Source of the DNA: Streptomyces sp. SID12488
GTDB taxonomy: Bacteria; Actinomycetota; Actinomycetes; Streptomycetales; Streptomycetaceae
DNA length: 64,000 bases
Assembly: GCF_010548275.1 (NCBI RefSeq)
Contig: NZ_JAAGLT010000008.1
Coordinates: forward strand, 124,001-188,000
Direction of reading: 5' to 3'
Within the stretch, counting starts at the first letter, position 1. Every line of letters starts with the position of its first letter. The notes under the pieces were generated by a model that saw only the letters and a program-made list of their open reading frames with translations, was not told where the DNA came from and made no database searches. The position numbers were made by a program, and so were the translations under genes. Positions 1 through 8,286 of the stretch are shown here, piece after piece.

Positions 1-710
1 GCCGGACCGAAGCGATCCCGGAGCACTCGGAACGCCCTCCTCGGTTGGGGCGGCGGATTCATGATGGCCTCCGTTTCGTCGTCGGCGACCCCTCGCTGCG
101 AGCCGTGTGTCTCGCCTCGGCCGCCTTCCAGTTCTCCTTCGCGGCCGTGATGACCGTCTACCTGCTCTTCCTGCCGCGCGAACTGCACCTGTCGGGAACC
201 GCCGTCGGGCTTGCGCTCGCCGCCACGGGGCCCGGCGCGCTCCTGGGCTCGATGCTGGCTGCCCGCCTGCCGAGCCGGTTCGGCCATGGCACGGTACTCG
301 TCACCGCGGCGGCACTCGGCGACGGCGCGTTCCTCTGCGTGCCCGCGCTGGACGGTTCCCCCGCGGTGACCGTTCCCGTGCTGCTGGCGGCCGGCTTCGT
401 GTTCGGGACCGGCAGTCAGTTGGTGACTGTCACGGTCATGGCCGTCCGGCAGGCCGTCACTCCGGACGGGATGCAGGGCCGCGCCGCGGCGACGATCACG
501 TTTGTGGGCATGGGGCTGGCCCCGTTCGGCTCGCTGCTCGGCGGATTCCTGGCACAGGAGTGGGGACTGCGCACCAGCCTCCTGGTGACAGCCGCAGGGA
601 TGCTGCTGTCACCCGTGCTGATGGCGATCTCCCCGCTCGCCCGCCTGGGACGGACACTTCCCGCCCCGCAGGACGGAAGACGGTCGCGAAGGCGACGATC
701 GACGCGCTGA
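1..710 (+). CDS. MFS exporter, C-terminal half (cut by window edge)
   Basis: The frame is open to the left edge, so the true start lies outside; the TTG at 45 is only the first in-window start codon. About 235 residues are visible. They begin with the cytoplasmic linker typical of the middle of MFS drug exporters (a GLRFVVGDPSLRA stretch just before a helix), followed by five to six hydrophobic helices and a basic tail. This is the second six-helix bundle of an enterobactin/macrolide-type MFS efflux protein in the inner membrane. The substrate cannot be inferred. The Arg-rich tail suggests the stop is genuine. Confidence 0.75.
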   Translation, partial: RTEAIPEHSERPPRLGRRIHDGLRFVVGDPSLRAVCLASAAFQFSFAAVMTVYLLFLPRELHLSGTAVGLALAATGPGALLGSMLAARLPSRFGHGTVLVTAAALGDGAFLCVPALDGSPAVTVPVLLAAGFVFGTGSQLVTVTVMAVRQAVTPDGMQGRAAATITFVGMGLAPFGSLLGGFLAQEWGLRTSLLVTAAGMLLSPVLMAISPLARLGRTLPAPQDGRRSRRRRSTR

Positions 711-746
711 CCTCGTGGGGCAGTCTGATGCGGCCGGTGGCCCTGG

Positions 747-1040
747 TCATGCCAGCCCGCCCGGCTTGGCCAGCAGTTCCTTCAGACCCGCGTCGATGAA
801 CTCGGTGTCCTTGGGATTGCTGTCGTGACCGGCGAAGTGGCCCCAGATGGCGGGGATCACCCGGAGTTCGGCGCCCGGTATGTGACTGACGGCCCAGGCC
901 TCGTCCTCCGGCGGGAAGTAGAGGTCCTTCTCGGCGGGCATGTCGGGCGTGGTCGCTCTGAATGGAGCCGAGCGCCGCCTCGGTGTCGCCGTCGAAGCCG
1001 GGGGTGAGCCCGACGTCGCCGTTCTGCCAGGTCCTGCGGA
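747..1040 (-). pseudogene. Remnant of a homoserine-acetyltransferase-like alpha/beta hydrolase
   Basis: Only the C-terminal part of a MetX-like alpha/beta hydrolase is left, split over two frames. Reading leftwards, one frame carries TWQNGDVGLTPGFDGDTEAA (about 1040-960). The next frame continues with MPAEKDLYFPPEDEAW and ends in a segment with GHFAGHDSNP, which contains the expected catalytic His. The two pieces align end to end in the family, so one indel near 955 separates them. The nucleophile region and N-terminal two thirds are absent. It is not expected to be functional. Confidence 0.75.
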
Positions 1041-1202
1041 CACTTCTCCAACGGGCGTCGAGGCGACTGGGCTGACGGGCTGAACCCTCCAACCCCACGA
1101 GCCGACCGGCCGCCGCTTGTCGCGACCTTCGGCGGGGCCCCGCTCTCCGGGCCGCTCGCCCGGGGCGTTCCAGCGCCCCACCACCCGGTTGGTCCTGGCC
1201 GG

Positions 1203-1649
1203 CTAGCCGACGGGCCGTGGCAGGCTCAGGTGGGCGACGATCTGCTTGCCGGTCTCCAGGCCGATGGTGTGCAACTGGTCGCACAGACGGGTGACCAACT
1301 GAAGTCCGTGCCCGCCGACGCGACGGACGTCGTACGCGCGCAGTTCGGGTGGCCGGGGGGAGCTGTCGCGCACGGTGATGCGCAGCAGGGCTGCGTCGGG
1401 TGTCACCTCCAGCGCCAGGCCGCCCGGACCGGGTGCGTGGCGCAGCGCGTTGGTGACCAGCTCACTGACGACGAGCTGGGCGTCCTGGCTCGGTCGGTGG
1501 TCGGGGTCGTGGCCGGCATCGGCCAGCAGCGTGCGCACGGCCGCTCGGGCGTCCGTGAGCGACGCGTCTGTCGTGTCCCAGGCGGCGCTGTATCGCAAAG
1601 CCGTCGGTGCCTGTTCCTCCGATGCCCGGGTTTTACGTGGGATGACCAT
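1203..1649 (-). CDS. RsbW-type HATPase anti-sigma factor / serine kinase
   Basis: A 148-residue single-domain GHKL ATPase. The N box is at about 60-72 (VVSELVTNALRHA) and the G2 box at 112-119 (GGHGLQLV). The G1 region (RDSSPRPPE) is loose, as is common in Streptomyces RsbW-like proteins. These cytoplasmic proteins bind a sigma factor or phosphorylate an STAS anti-anti-sigma factor. The ATG at 1649 is chosen because GGAAGAG sits 6 nt upstream. The gene is divergent from the rsbQ-rsbP pair, with about 200 bp between them. That makes it a candidate partner in the same partner-switching pathway, although no STAS protein or sigma factor gene is visible here. Confidence 0.8.
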   Translation of the reverse strand: MVIPRKTRASEEQAPTALRYSAAWDTTDASLTDARAAVRTLLADAGHDPDHRPSQDAQLVVSELVTNALRHAPGPGGLALEVTPDAALLRITVRDSSPRPPELRAYDVRRVGGHGLQLVTRLCDQLHTIGLETGKQIVAHLSLPRPVG

Positions 1650-1849
1650 AGAACTCTTCCCGTGGATCGTTTTTTCTTCATCGCGGGTTGTCGCTCTCGC
1701 ATGGTTTCGCCTACCCGCTGTCGGCTTGTTCATGGGCTTGCCGGGCCCGCTTCGATTCGGCCGCTCGGCGTTGTGGGGGCGTTGTACGGGTCGTGGAACC
1801 AATGGGCAGCCTCGGCGGAAGGATGAGCGGGACCTGGGAGACTGGCCGG

Positions 1850-2653
1850 ATGGACATCAGCCGCAGGAACAACGTCAACGTCATCGGCAACCCCCAGGGG
1901 CCGACGGTGGTGCTGGCTCACGGGTTCGGCTGCGATCAGAACATGTGGCGGCTGACGGTGCCGGCTCTCGTCGAGGACTACCGAGTGGTGCTGTTCGACT
2001 ACGTGGGTTCAGGCCGCGCTGAACCGTCCGCTTTCTCGGAGGAGCGTTACGCCTCCCTCGACGGCTACGCCCGCGACGTGGTCGAGCTCTGTCAGGCACT
2101 GGACCTGCATGACGCGGTGTTCGTGGGGCACTCGGTCAGCGCGATGATCGGAGTGCTGGCCGCCGGCCTGGCTCCGGAGCGCATCGGGGCGCTCGTGATG
2201 GTCGCCCCGTCTCCGCGTTATATCGACGAGGAGAGCTACCGGGGCGGGTTCAGTGCGGAGGACATCGATGAGCTGCTGGGATCCCTGGAGTCGAACTACC
2301 TGGGCTGGTCGGCGGCGATGGCACCGGTGATCATGGGGAACGCGGAGCGTCCCGAGCTCGGCGACGAGCTGACGAACAGTTTCTGCGCCACCGACCCCGC
2401 CATGGCGCGCGTCTTCGCCCGGACCACGTTCCTGTCGGATTCGAGGGACGAGCTGAAGAGCGTGAGCGTGCCGACACTGGTGCTGGAATGCGCCCACGAC
2501 GTCATCGCTCCCCGGGAGGTGGGCGCCTTCGTCCACCAGGCGATCCCCGGCTCGACGCTGATCACCCTCGATGCCACCGGGCACTGCCCGCACCTGTCCG
2601 CACCCGAGGCCACCAACGAAGCACTCACCGACTTCCTGGCGGGCCTGCGTTGA
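1850..2653 (+). CDS. rsbQ: RsbQ-like alpha/beta hydrolase of the energy-stress pathway
   Basis: A 267-residue alpha/beta hydrolase that matches Bacillus subtilis RsbQ in length and landmarks: an AHGFGCDQ oxyanion loop near 23-30, GHSVSAMIG with Ser95, CAHDVIAP with Asp217, and TGHCPHLS with His245. In Bacillus this enzyme supplies the small hydrophobic ligand or signal needed to activate the RsbP phosphatase. The ATG at 1850 has GGGAG 9 nt upstream; an ATG at 1823 is in frame but its SD-like bases abut the codon. The stop overlaps the rsbP start (TGATG), so the two are translationally coupled, as in the Bacillus rsbQ-rsbP operon. Confidence 0.85.
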   Translation: MDISRRNNVNVIGNPQGPTVVLAHGFGCDQNMWRLTVPALVEDYRVVLFDYVGSGRAEPSAFSEERYASLDGYARDVVELCQALDLHDAVFVGHSVSAMIGVLAAGLAPERIGALVMVAPSPRYIDEESYRGGFSAEDIDELLGSLESNYLGWSAAMAPVIMGNAERPELGDELTNSFCATDPAMARVFARTTFLSDSRDELKSVSVPTLVLECAHDVIAPREVGAFVHQAIPGSTLITLDATGHCPHLSAPEATNEALTDFLAGLR

Positions 2654-3936
2654 TGTGCCGTACCGGGCAGCAGCCCGACCCGCACGGCACGAGCGAGGAG
2701 AGAACCGCGAACGCGGCGTTCGCCGCACTGCTGGAGGACGGTGCCGAGGAGCTGTACGAGAACGCGCCGTGCGGATACCTGTCCACGCTGATGGACGGCA
2801 CCATAGCGAAGATCAACTCCACGCTGCTGGGCTGGCTCGGCCTGGAGCGGGACGCGGTGGTGGGGCGGATGCGGTTCACCGACCTGCTGACCGTGGGCGG
2901 CAAGCTCTACCACGAGACGCACTTCGCGCCGCTGCTGCGGATGCAGGGCCAGATCGGCGGAATCGCCCTGGAGATCAAGCAGGCCGACGGCGCCCGGATG
3001 CCCGTGCTGATCTCCTCCGTCGTCAAGCAGGGCGCCAACGGCGAGCCGCTGCTGATCCGCAGCACCGTCTTCGACGCCCGGGACCGCCGTGCCTACGAGG
3101 AGGAACTCCTGCGCGGCCGGAAGGTGGCCGAAGAAGCACGCAGACAGGCCGAGGCAGACCGCGCCCGCCTCCAAGAGGCCCTGGCCGTGCTCCAGCAGTC
3201 GCTGCTTCCCGCCACCCTGCCGCCGGTGCCCGGCGTGGAGACGGCCGCCCACTACCACACAGCCTCCCCCGACCGGCTCGGCGGCGACTTCTACGACGTC
3301 TTCCCCGTCGACGGGAAACGCTTCGCCTTCTTCCTCGGGGACGTGTGCGGCAAGGGCCCCCAGGCCGCCGCCGTCACCTCGCTGACGCGCTACACCCTGC
3401 GCGCCGCGGCTCTGCACGACTCCGACCCGATCGCCGCGCTGTCGACGCTCAACAAGGTGCTGCACGAGCGTTACTCCGGCAGCGGCGACCCGCGCTACTG
3501 CACCGCCGTCTTCGGACTCCTCGAACCCGACCCCACGACCGGTCACGTCGCCGTCCGGCTCGCCTCGGGTGGCCATCCACCGGTCCTCGTCCTGCGCGCC
3601 GACGGCACCGCCGCCTTCCTGCCCACCCCCGGCGGTCTCCTTGTCGGCGTCCTGCCCGACGCGCACTTCGTCACCGCCACCACCGTCCTCGCCCCTGGCG
3701 ACACGCTCCTTCTCTACACCGACGGCCTCACCGAGGCCCGCATCGGCGAGGACCGCACCGCCTTCTTCGGAGACGAAGCGCTCCTCGCCTTCGCCGCCGA
3801 TCACGCCGGTACAACCCCGCAAGCCGTCATCCAGGCCCTGATCGGCCTGCTTCACAGCTTCGCCGACGGACTCGACGACGACACCGCCCTGCTCGCCCTC
3901 GGCGTCCCCGCCACCAACCCCCGGACACCGGCCTGA
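2653..3936 (+). CDS. rsbP: RsbP-like PAS-PP2C serine phosphatase
   Basis: A 427-residue cytoplasmic protein: a PAS domain (about 30-140), a charged coiled coil (about 145-182), then a SpoIIE/PP2C phosphatase (about 190-420). Metal-ligand motifs are visible: GGDFYDV (Asp212), FLGDVCGKGP (Asp230) and a terminal DGLDDDTALL. The family dephosphorylates an STAS anti-anti-sigma factor, which frees a stress sigma factor. The start overlaps the rsbQ stop by one base. The order rsbQ then rsbP, the PAS-coiled-coil-PP2C layout and the RsbQ partner all match the energy branch of the Bacillus sigma-B pathway. PAS ligand and target are unknown. Confidence 0.85.
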   Translation: MCRTGQQPDPHGTSEERTANAAFAALLEDGAEELYENAPCGYLSTLMDGTIAKINSTLLGWLGLERDAVVGRMRFTDLLTVGGKLYHETHFAPLLRMQGQIGGIALEIKQADGARMPVLISSVVKQGANGEPLLIRSTVFDARDRRAYEEELLRGRKVAEEARRQAEADRARLQEALAVLQQSLLPATLPPVPGVETAAHYHTASPDRLGGDFYDVFPVDGKRFAFFLGDVCGKGPQAAAVTSLTRYTLRAAALHDSDPIAALSTLNKVLHERYSGSGDPRYCTAVFGLLEPDPTTGHVAVRLASGGHPPVLVLRADGTAAFLPTPGGLLVGVLPDAHFVTATTVLAPGDTLLLYTDGLTEARIGEDRTAFFGDEALLAFAADHAGTTPQAVIQALIGLLHSFADGLDDDTALLALGVPATNPRTPA

Positions 3937-4151
3937 TCGCGGCCCGCAACCATGCCCGCGCCGCCGAGTCGGACGCAGCCCTGTAGGTCTGCCGGTCCCG
4001 CGCGTTCGTTCTCATTGCCGAACAGCTGTTACTCAGGCGGGAGTTGAGTACGTGTGCTCATTCCCGGCGGCTGCCGGGCGGACAGGATTGGTGCAACGGC
4101 GCGGACAAGAGCGCCGGTCCGAAGCTGCTGATCCTGTTGGGGGAATTTCTC

Positions 4152-4607
4152 ATGGCGCGTCGTATCGTTCTGGCTGTGGCTGCCGGTGTCGTCGTTCTCG
4201 GTGGTGCCGGAGCCTTTGCTCTCGCCTATGCCGGGGAGCAGCCTCTTTCGGTGGCGCACAGTGCCGCCCGTTATGCGGCTCCTGTCGGTGACCGTGCCGG
4301 CTCGTTGACCTTCACCACTGACGTCACGGCGTCCGCCGGTGTCAAGGGCGTGAAGGTCCTGGCCTGGCCGTCGAACTCGTCTTTCTTCGCCAAGCAGGGG
4401 CTGACCGCCAAGGACATGGCTTCCGTGGAGTCGGCCGTGTGCAAGCCGTCGGGCGGGGACACCGTGCGCTGCACCTACACGGTTCCCGTGACCCGCGCCG
4501 ACGCCGAGACGTCCGAGCGTGGTGTGTGGCACGTCGCCGTGCTGGCCACCGCGAAGGACGGCGACACGAAGCTCGTCACCAAGGCCGCCGACTTCACCGT
4601 TGCGTGA
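4152..4607 (+). CDS. Small secreted protein, DUF5707-like
   Basis: A 151-residue protein with an N-terminal signal peptide or anchor (MARRI, then about 20 hydrophobic residues). It is followed by a single compact beta-rich domain with one Cys pair (near 98 and 107) and a terminal ADFTVA strand. The ATG at 4152 is preceded by TTGGGGGA. It resembles the DUF5707 family of Streptomyces secreted proteins of unknown role. It stands alone, with no co-directional neighbour within 200 bp. Confidence 0.75.
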   Translation: MARRIVLAVAAGVVVLGGAGAFALAYAGEQPLSVAHSAARYAAPVGDRAGSLTFTTDVTASAGVKGVKVLAWPSNSSFFAKQGLTAKDMASVESAVCKPSGGDTVRCTYTVPVTRADAETSERGVWHVAVLATAKDGDTKLVTKAADFTVA

Positions 4608-4832
4608 TCCGATGCGCAGGCGGCGGATGTCGGTGGACGGTGGGGAGTTCGAGGTCGGCCGGCCGGACAACAGCCCGGTCACCGACCACTTCACCTCGCC
4701 GGCCGGCTGGGCGGCCCCGACCCGATCGGCGAGCCGTTCTCTGGGACGCAGGCGCTCCCGTCCCGGCAGACGTGACGGGACGGGACGGGCGGGTCTCCAG
4801 CTCCGGGTACGCCTTCGTCTCCAGCCTGTGCG

Positions 4833-5396
4833 CGGATTGCGTGGCTGGTCGTCGGCGACGGTGCGATGGGACTGTGGAAGGCGCTGGCCGAGGTGTTCCC
4901 GGCGGCCCGGCATCAGCGGTGCTGGGTCCACAAGGCCCGCAATGTCACGAACTGCCTTCCGAAGTCCGCTCAGCCGGGCGCGACGAAGGCGATGCAGGAG
5001 ATCTACCACGCCGAGGACCGGGCCCACGCCGAGAAGGCGATCGAGGCGTTCGCGCGCACCTACGGCGCCAAGTGGCCCAAGGTCGTTGCGAAGATCACCG
5101 ACGACGCCGAGGAACTGCTGGCGTTCTACGACTTCCCGGCCGAGCACTGGATCCACCTGCGGACCATGAACCCGATCGAGTCGACGTTCTCCACCGTCAA
5201 GCTCCGCACCAAGGTCACCCGCGGCGCCGGAAGCCCGGCCGCGGCCCTCGCGATGGTGTTCAAGCTCGTCGAGTCGGCCCAGGCCCGCTGGCGCGCGATC
5301 ACCGGCGCCCACCGGCGCCCACCTCGTCCCTCTGGTCCGCGCGGTACCCGGTTCAAGAACGGCGTCCTGGTCGAGCGAGAGGGGGCAGCCGCGTGA
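4833..5396 (+). pseudogene. IS256-family transposase, 5'-truncated
   Basis: The C-terminal half of a Mutator/IS256-type DDE transposase. Visible are the second-Asp region (LVVGDGAMGLWKAL), the Cys/His segment RHQRCWVHKARN, and the catalytic Glu region HLRTMNPIESTFSTVKLRTK. The N-terminal half with the first Asp is missing and no terminal inverted repeat is evident. Near the end, the 10-bp unit ACCGGCGCCC is tandemly duplicated (5301-5320) and one base is apparently lost shortly after. Together these alter about 12 residues and then restore the frame. The stop overlaps the next gene's GTG start, so no right IS end can lie between them. Confidence 0.85.
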
Positions 5397-5725
5397 GCGA
5401 GATCCCCGGCCCCGGCAGTCGTCGTAGCAGCGTAGAACTGCGGATTGAACGGGTCATCGTCGCATCCCTCGAACAGGCCACTGTCCATGTGCGCTGCCTG
5501 CGGGGACCGGTCCGTCGCGGTGTCCGCTTCAACCGGCTCAGCGGTTCAGCCCAAGCAATCGACCTGGCGCTGACGCAGGCCGTCGTCTACGGGCATCGAG
5601 TGGCCGAACTCGACACTGGCCTTACCGCCTTCGTGACGCTCCGAGGACAGGGCGTTCAGCATCTCAAGTCGGGAACCTTGGCCTCCAGGTCGCAGGTCAT
5701 CGAAGGCACCAACCCCTTGCCCTAA
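5393..5725 (+). CDS. Small protein, possible stand-alone EF-Tu domain-II-like barrel
   Basis: A 110-residue protein starting at GTG 5393, which shares GTGA with the transposase stop. GAGAGGGGG lies about 9 nt upstream. The body is a run of short alternating strands (ELRIERVIVAS, ATVHVRCLRGPVRRGVRF, RVAELDTGLTAFVTLRG). This is reminiscent of the OB-like domain II of translational GTPases, including a Gly-Thr-rich end, but without any GTPase domain. It resembles small orphan Streptomyces proteins; no function is established. The fold is inferred from pattern only. Confidence 0.5.
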   Translation: MSEIPGPGSRRSSVELRIERVIVASLEQATVHVRCLRGPVRRGVRFNRLSGSAQAIDLALTQAVVYGHRVAELDTGLTAFVTLRGQGVQHLKSGTLASRSQVIEGTNPLP

Positions 5726-5750
5726 ATCAGCGATCCACAGGAATTGACAA

Positions 5751-6020
5751 TTACTCTCGATCGAGTGACGGCGGATCGGTTCTGCACACGGGAGGCCGCG
5801 GGTGACGGGTCTGGTTGTTGTAGACCGACCCCCAGCCGTCCCAGTTGGTAAGGGTGTAGCGCCCGCACTGATACAGCCCGAACATTCGTCCACCAAAGAA
5901 GGTGTCGGTGTAGAGGCAGGCGGCGGTGCATGGGCAAGGACTGAGGGCCTGCGATGAGACGCCGACGATGCCGGCGTTCAAGTTGTCGGCTGCTCTAGCA
6001 TCGACCTGCTGGGACGCCAT
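5751..6020 (-). pseudogene. Fragment with an I36 inhibitor / crystallin-like domain
   Basis: One minus-strand frame contains a recognisable beta-gamma-crystallin/peptidase-inhibitor-I36 stretch: ACLYTDTFFGGRMFGLYQCG, then NWDGWGSVYNNQT (about 5950-5815). Downstream the frame runs into unrelated Pro/Arg-rich residues, and upstream no signal peptide follows a ribosome binding site. It therefore reads as a damaged copy of a small secreted inhibitor-like gene. Boundaries are approximate; a short intact gene with an odd C-terminus cannot be excluded. Confidence 0.4.
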
Positions 6021-6745
6021 GGCGACGCCTGGGGTAGTCACCCGGGCCTGCGGTGGCCGACGGCGCTGAGAGCGAGGGCCGAGACCAAACGGCCTGGTGG
6101 CTGCGTACAACGCCTCGGCGCCGCTTGTCCTGTCTCAGGTAAGTCCGGGTATCGAAGGTCTTCGGACCTGGGATGCCCGGAGAAGCCTTCAAGCCGCGTA
6201 TGGCAAGCACCTGGTCCGCATCGGCGAACGAGCGGATCCTCTGCGCGAGTGGATCCGCCGAGCTCGCGCCGGACGTCGCCGTCCGGCCGGTCCGCCTGCT
6301 CTGTGGGGAAGTGGCGACCGCCGCCTGACCGTGCTGAGTGGGAGCGGCGCGGCTCAACTTCGGTCGTTCTTCGGTCGTGTCCCGCTTCGTGGTGTAAGAG
6401 ACCTCGCTCGACGCGCTCCGGTAAGCCGCGCGTCGGCCCCCCATGGGACACGGCTCCCGGGTCGCGTAGCGGCTGATCTGCCGTCAACACCATGCGCGGC
6501 GATGACCTGCGAATTCCGGCGCCTTGATCCGTTACACCACATGGCGGGACGCCACCCGTTCTTCGGTACGCGGGGCACGGCGTACCTCGCGGTGATGGTG
6601 TTCCGCTGACCTCCTTTCCTTGATTCTTTCCCGCGCGGTCCGCCGGTGGCCCTGACGTATGTCAGGACCGCCGACGCGTTCGTCCTCCTAGCGTTCAGGG
6701 CGTTGCTGGCGAACGTCTTCGGAATGTCGGAATGGGGGAGAGAGC
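6021..6745. other. No gene recognised
   Basis: Frames are open on both strands, but none shows a family pattern, a ribosome binding site next to a start, or typical codon bias over its full length. It is flanked on both sides by decayed secreted-protein genes and is probably decayed sequence itself. Confidence 0.4.
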
Positions 6746-7145
6746 ATGATCGGACGCACCGGGCGGGTCGCGGCAGCTTCCGCCGTCTGTTTGAGCCTGG
6801 CGGTGCCGGCCTTGACGGCGTGCACCCCTGGACCCCCGGCCGTAGAGGCCGCCACCCCGGCGACCGCCAACCCCGGCCCCACCACGGCCGCGCCCCGCGC
6901 CCTCACTCAGGCTGAGCATGAAAAATCGTGCGACCTCGCTGGAGAACACCGGCTACAGCGGGTCGTACGACGACGTCAACCTCTACTGGGGCATCGACCA
7001 GGGCGGTTCGTACGCCTGCCTCGGCCAGGGCGACCACTGGCTGGACCTGTCGATCCACGCCGAGCACTTCGACCACTGGGGCACCGGCAACGGCCAGCCG
7101 CTCTACAACAACATCGCCTCGCACTCGTGGACCGACAGTTGCTGA
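6746..7145 (+). pseudogene. Frameshifted small secreted lipoprotein, I36-like
   Basis: The frame from ATG 6746 encodes a lipoprotein-type signal (LAVPALTAC) and a Pro/Ala linker up to AEHEKSCDLAG. The sequence then makes sense only in another frame: NTGYSGSYDDVNLYWGIDQG, ACLGQGDHWLDLS, and NNIASHSWTDSC up to 7145. The switch point is near 6940, so one indel explains it. The C-terminal part resembles secreted crystallin-like or inhibitor-like proteins with a terminal Trp-Thr-Asp-Ser-Cys. If the indel is a sequencing error, the gene would encode about 132 residues. Confidence 0.65.
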
Positions 7146-7200
7146 CCACGGCCGCGCGGCTCCCCGCGCTGGCGCTTCATTTCTCTTCCGAAAGGACCGG

Positions 7201-7698
7201 ATGACGATGTTCGCATTCACACTGAGGCCCACTCTCGCCTCGGCCGCCGCGCTGGTGGTACTCACCGCGGGAGTCACCCTCGCGGGCGGCACCGTCGTGG
7301 CGCGGGCCGGGACCGTCGACTGCGTCAAAGGCGCCAACGGATTCCACGACCACCCGGACGACGCGTCCGGGGACACGGCGAAGCCCAGAACTGTCCAGCT
7401 GGGCGACGGCGTGGTACTCACCCTGGAGAAGGGCGTGTGGGACGACACGCAGATCGGCTTCGGCAAGATCAGCGGTACCACCCACCCGGGCGACAACCTG
7501 TGGATGGACTGGAAGGCGCGAATCGGCGAGCCCAACGCCCAGTCCCCGTGGCTCCAGTGCGGGCCCTTCACGGTCGGGACGGCTAAGCAGAGCCTGACCA
7601 CTCCTTTCCGGCGGACCAGCAACGACTCGGCTTACCAGTTCCGTGTATGCGGCTCGCTGAAGTCGAACGGCGTGGTCCAGTGCTCCACCTGGTGGTGA
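7201..7698 (+). CDS. Secreted protein of unknown function
   Basis: A 165-residue protein with a clear signal peptide (basic start, hydrophobic core to about residue 32, Ala-rich cleavage region) and four Cys, two of them near the C-terminus (RVCGSLK and VQCSTWW). GAAAGGA 5 nt before the ATG supports this start. I do not recognise the family. The many Asp, Trp and Gly residues suggest a compact disulfide-stabilised extracellular domain. It lies between two decayed secreted-protein genes and is followed by a strong hairpin at 7825. Confidence 0.7.
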   Translation: MTMFAFTLRPTLASAAALVVLTAGVTLAGGTVVARAGTVDCVKGANGFHDHPDDASGDTAKPRTVQLGDGVVLTLEKGVWDDTQIGFGKISGTTHPGDNLWMDWKARIGEPNAQSPWLQCGPFTVGTAKQSLTTPFRRTSNDSAYQFRVCGSLKSNGVVQCSTWW

Positions 7699-7824
7699 GG
7701 CGGACCACCGGGCAGGACGTCCCACGAACACCCTGACCACCAGGGTGAGAACGCGCGTTGCCACGGCACGACAGAAGTACGTGGTCATGACGCGTCTCAC
7801 CGTGGCCGTGGAGTTTCATCGGAC

Positions 7825-7855
7825 TGACGGGGCGGCGGCCTCCGCCGCCCCGTCA
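7825..7855. terminator. Strong GC hairpin
   Basis: A perfect 14-bp stem with a 3-nt loop (TGACGGGGCGGCGG, loop CCT, then the complement). It lies 127 bp after the secreted-protein gene ending at 7698. There is no T tract, as is common for Streptomyces terminators. Confidence 0.7.
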
Positions 7856-7899
7856 GGGCCGGCTACGACAGGGAGGCACGGAGACCTCGGCGGCGACAT

Positions 7900-8160
7900 G
7901 ACCCACGTGTACGGGGAGACCACGGCCCATGTGACGCAGCAGGCCGCCTTCTCGACACCGGCCTGTCGCGCTCCGCGATCTCGTCATTCGAGACGTACAA
8001 CAACTGCGACGAACAGCAGGCCGTCCTCAACGACGGCCGGACCACCTTCTGCCAATTCGGCTCCGCCACCCTGTATGTGGGTGACCGGGCGAACGACGAC
8101 ATCGCCTACGTCAAGGTCTGGGACGCCCTACAGGGCCCATGCGCCTGTCTCGTTCCAGGA
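7900..8160 (+). pseudogene. Remnant of another small secreted protein
   Basis: In the frame that leads into position 8077, the translation shows SSFETYNNCDEQQAVLNDG and LYVGDRANDDIAYVKVWDAL. This has the look of a crystallin-like small secreted domain with Cys residues. A neighbouring frame carries an unrelated-looking upstream piece. No start codon with a ribosome binding site serves the frame, and the end runs into the promoter region of the next gene. It is the third such remnant in about 2.3 kb. Confidence 0.45.
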
Positions 8161-8286
8161 CGCCTGTATCACTGGCGTGCCAACGCCTGGGACGACGATC
8201 GGACATCAGATCCCGGTCGACAACCGCAGCCGAGCCACACCACGTCGTCTCCTCCGCAACTCGATCGATCTCAGGGAGCACTACCT

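Noticed and set aside
747-1184. An intact 145-residue hydrolase gene
   Set aside because: Only the last 70 residues are family-like; the preceding part is out-of-frame sequence and the missing homologous segment lies in another frame.
2296-3855. Long minus-strand open frame opposite rsbQ-rsbP
   Set aside because: It is a mirror of the codon bias of the real genes, with Gly/Val/Glu-rich low-complexity translation and no family pattern.
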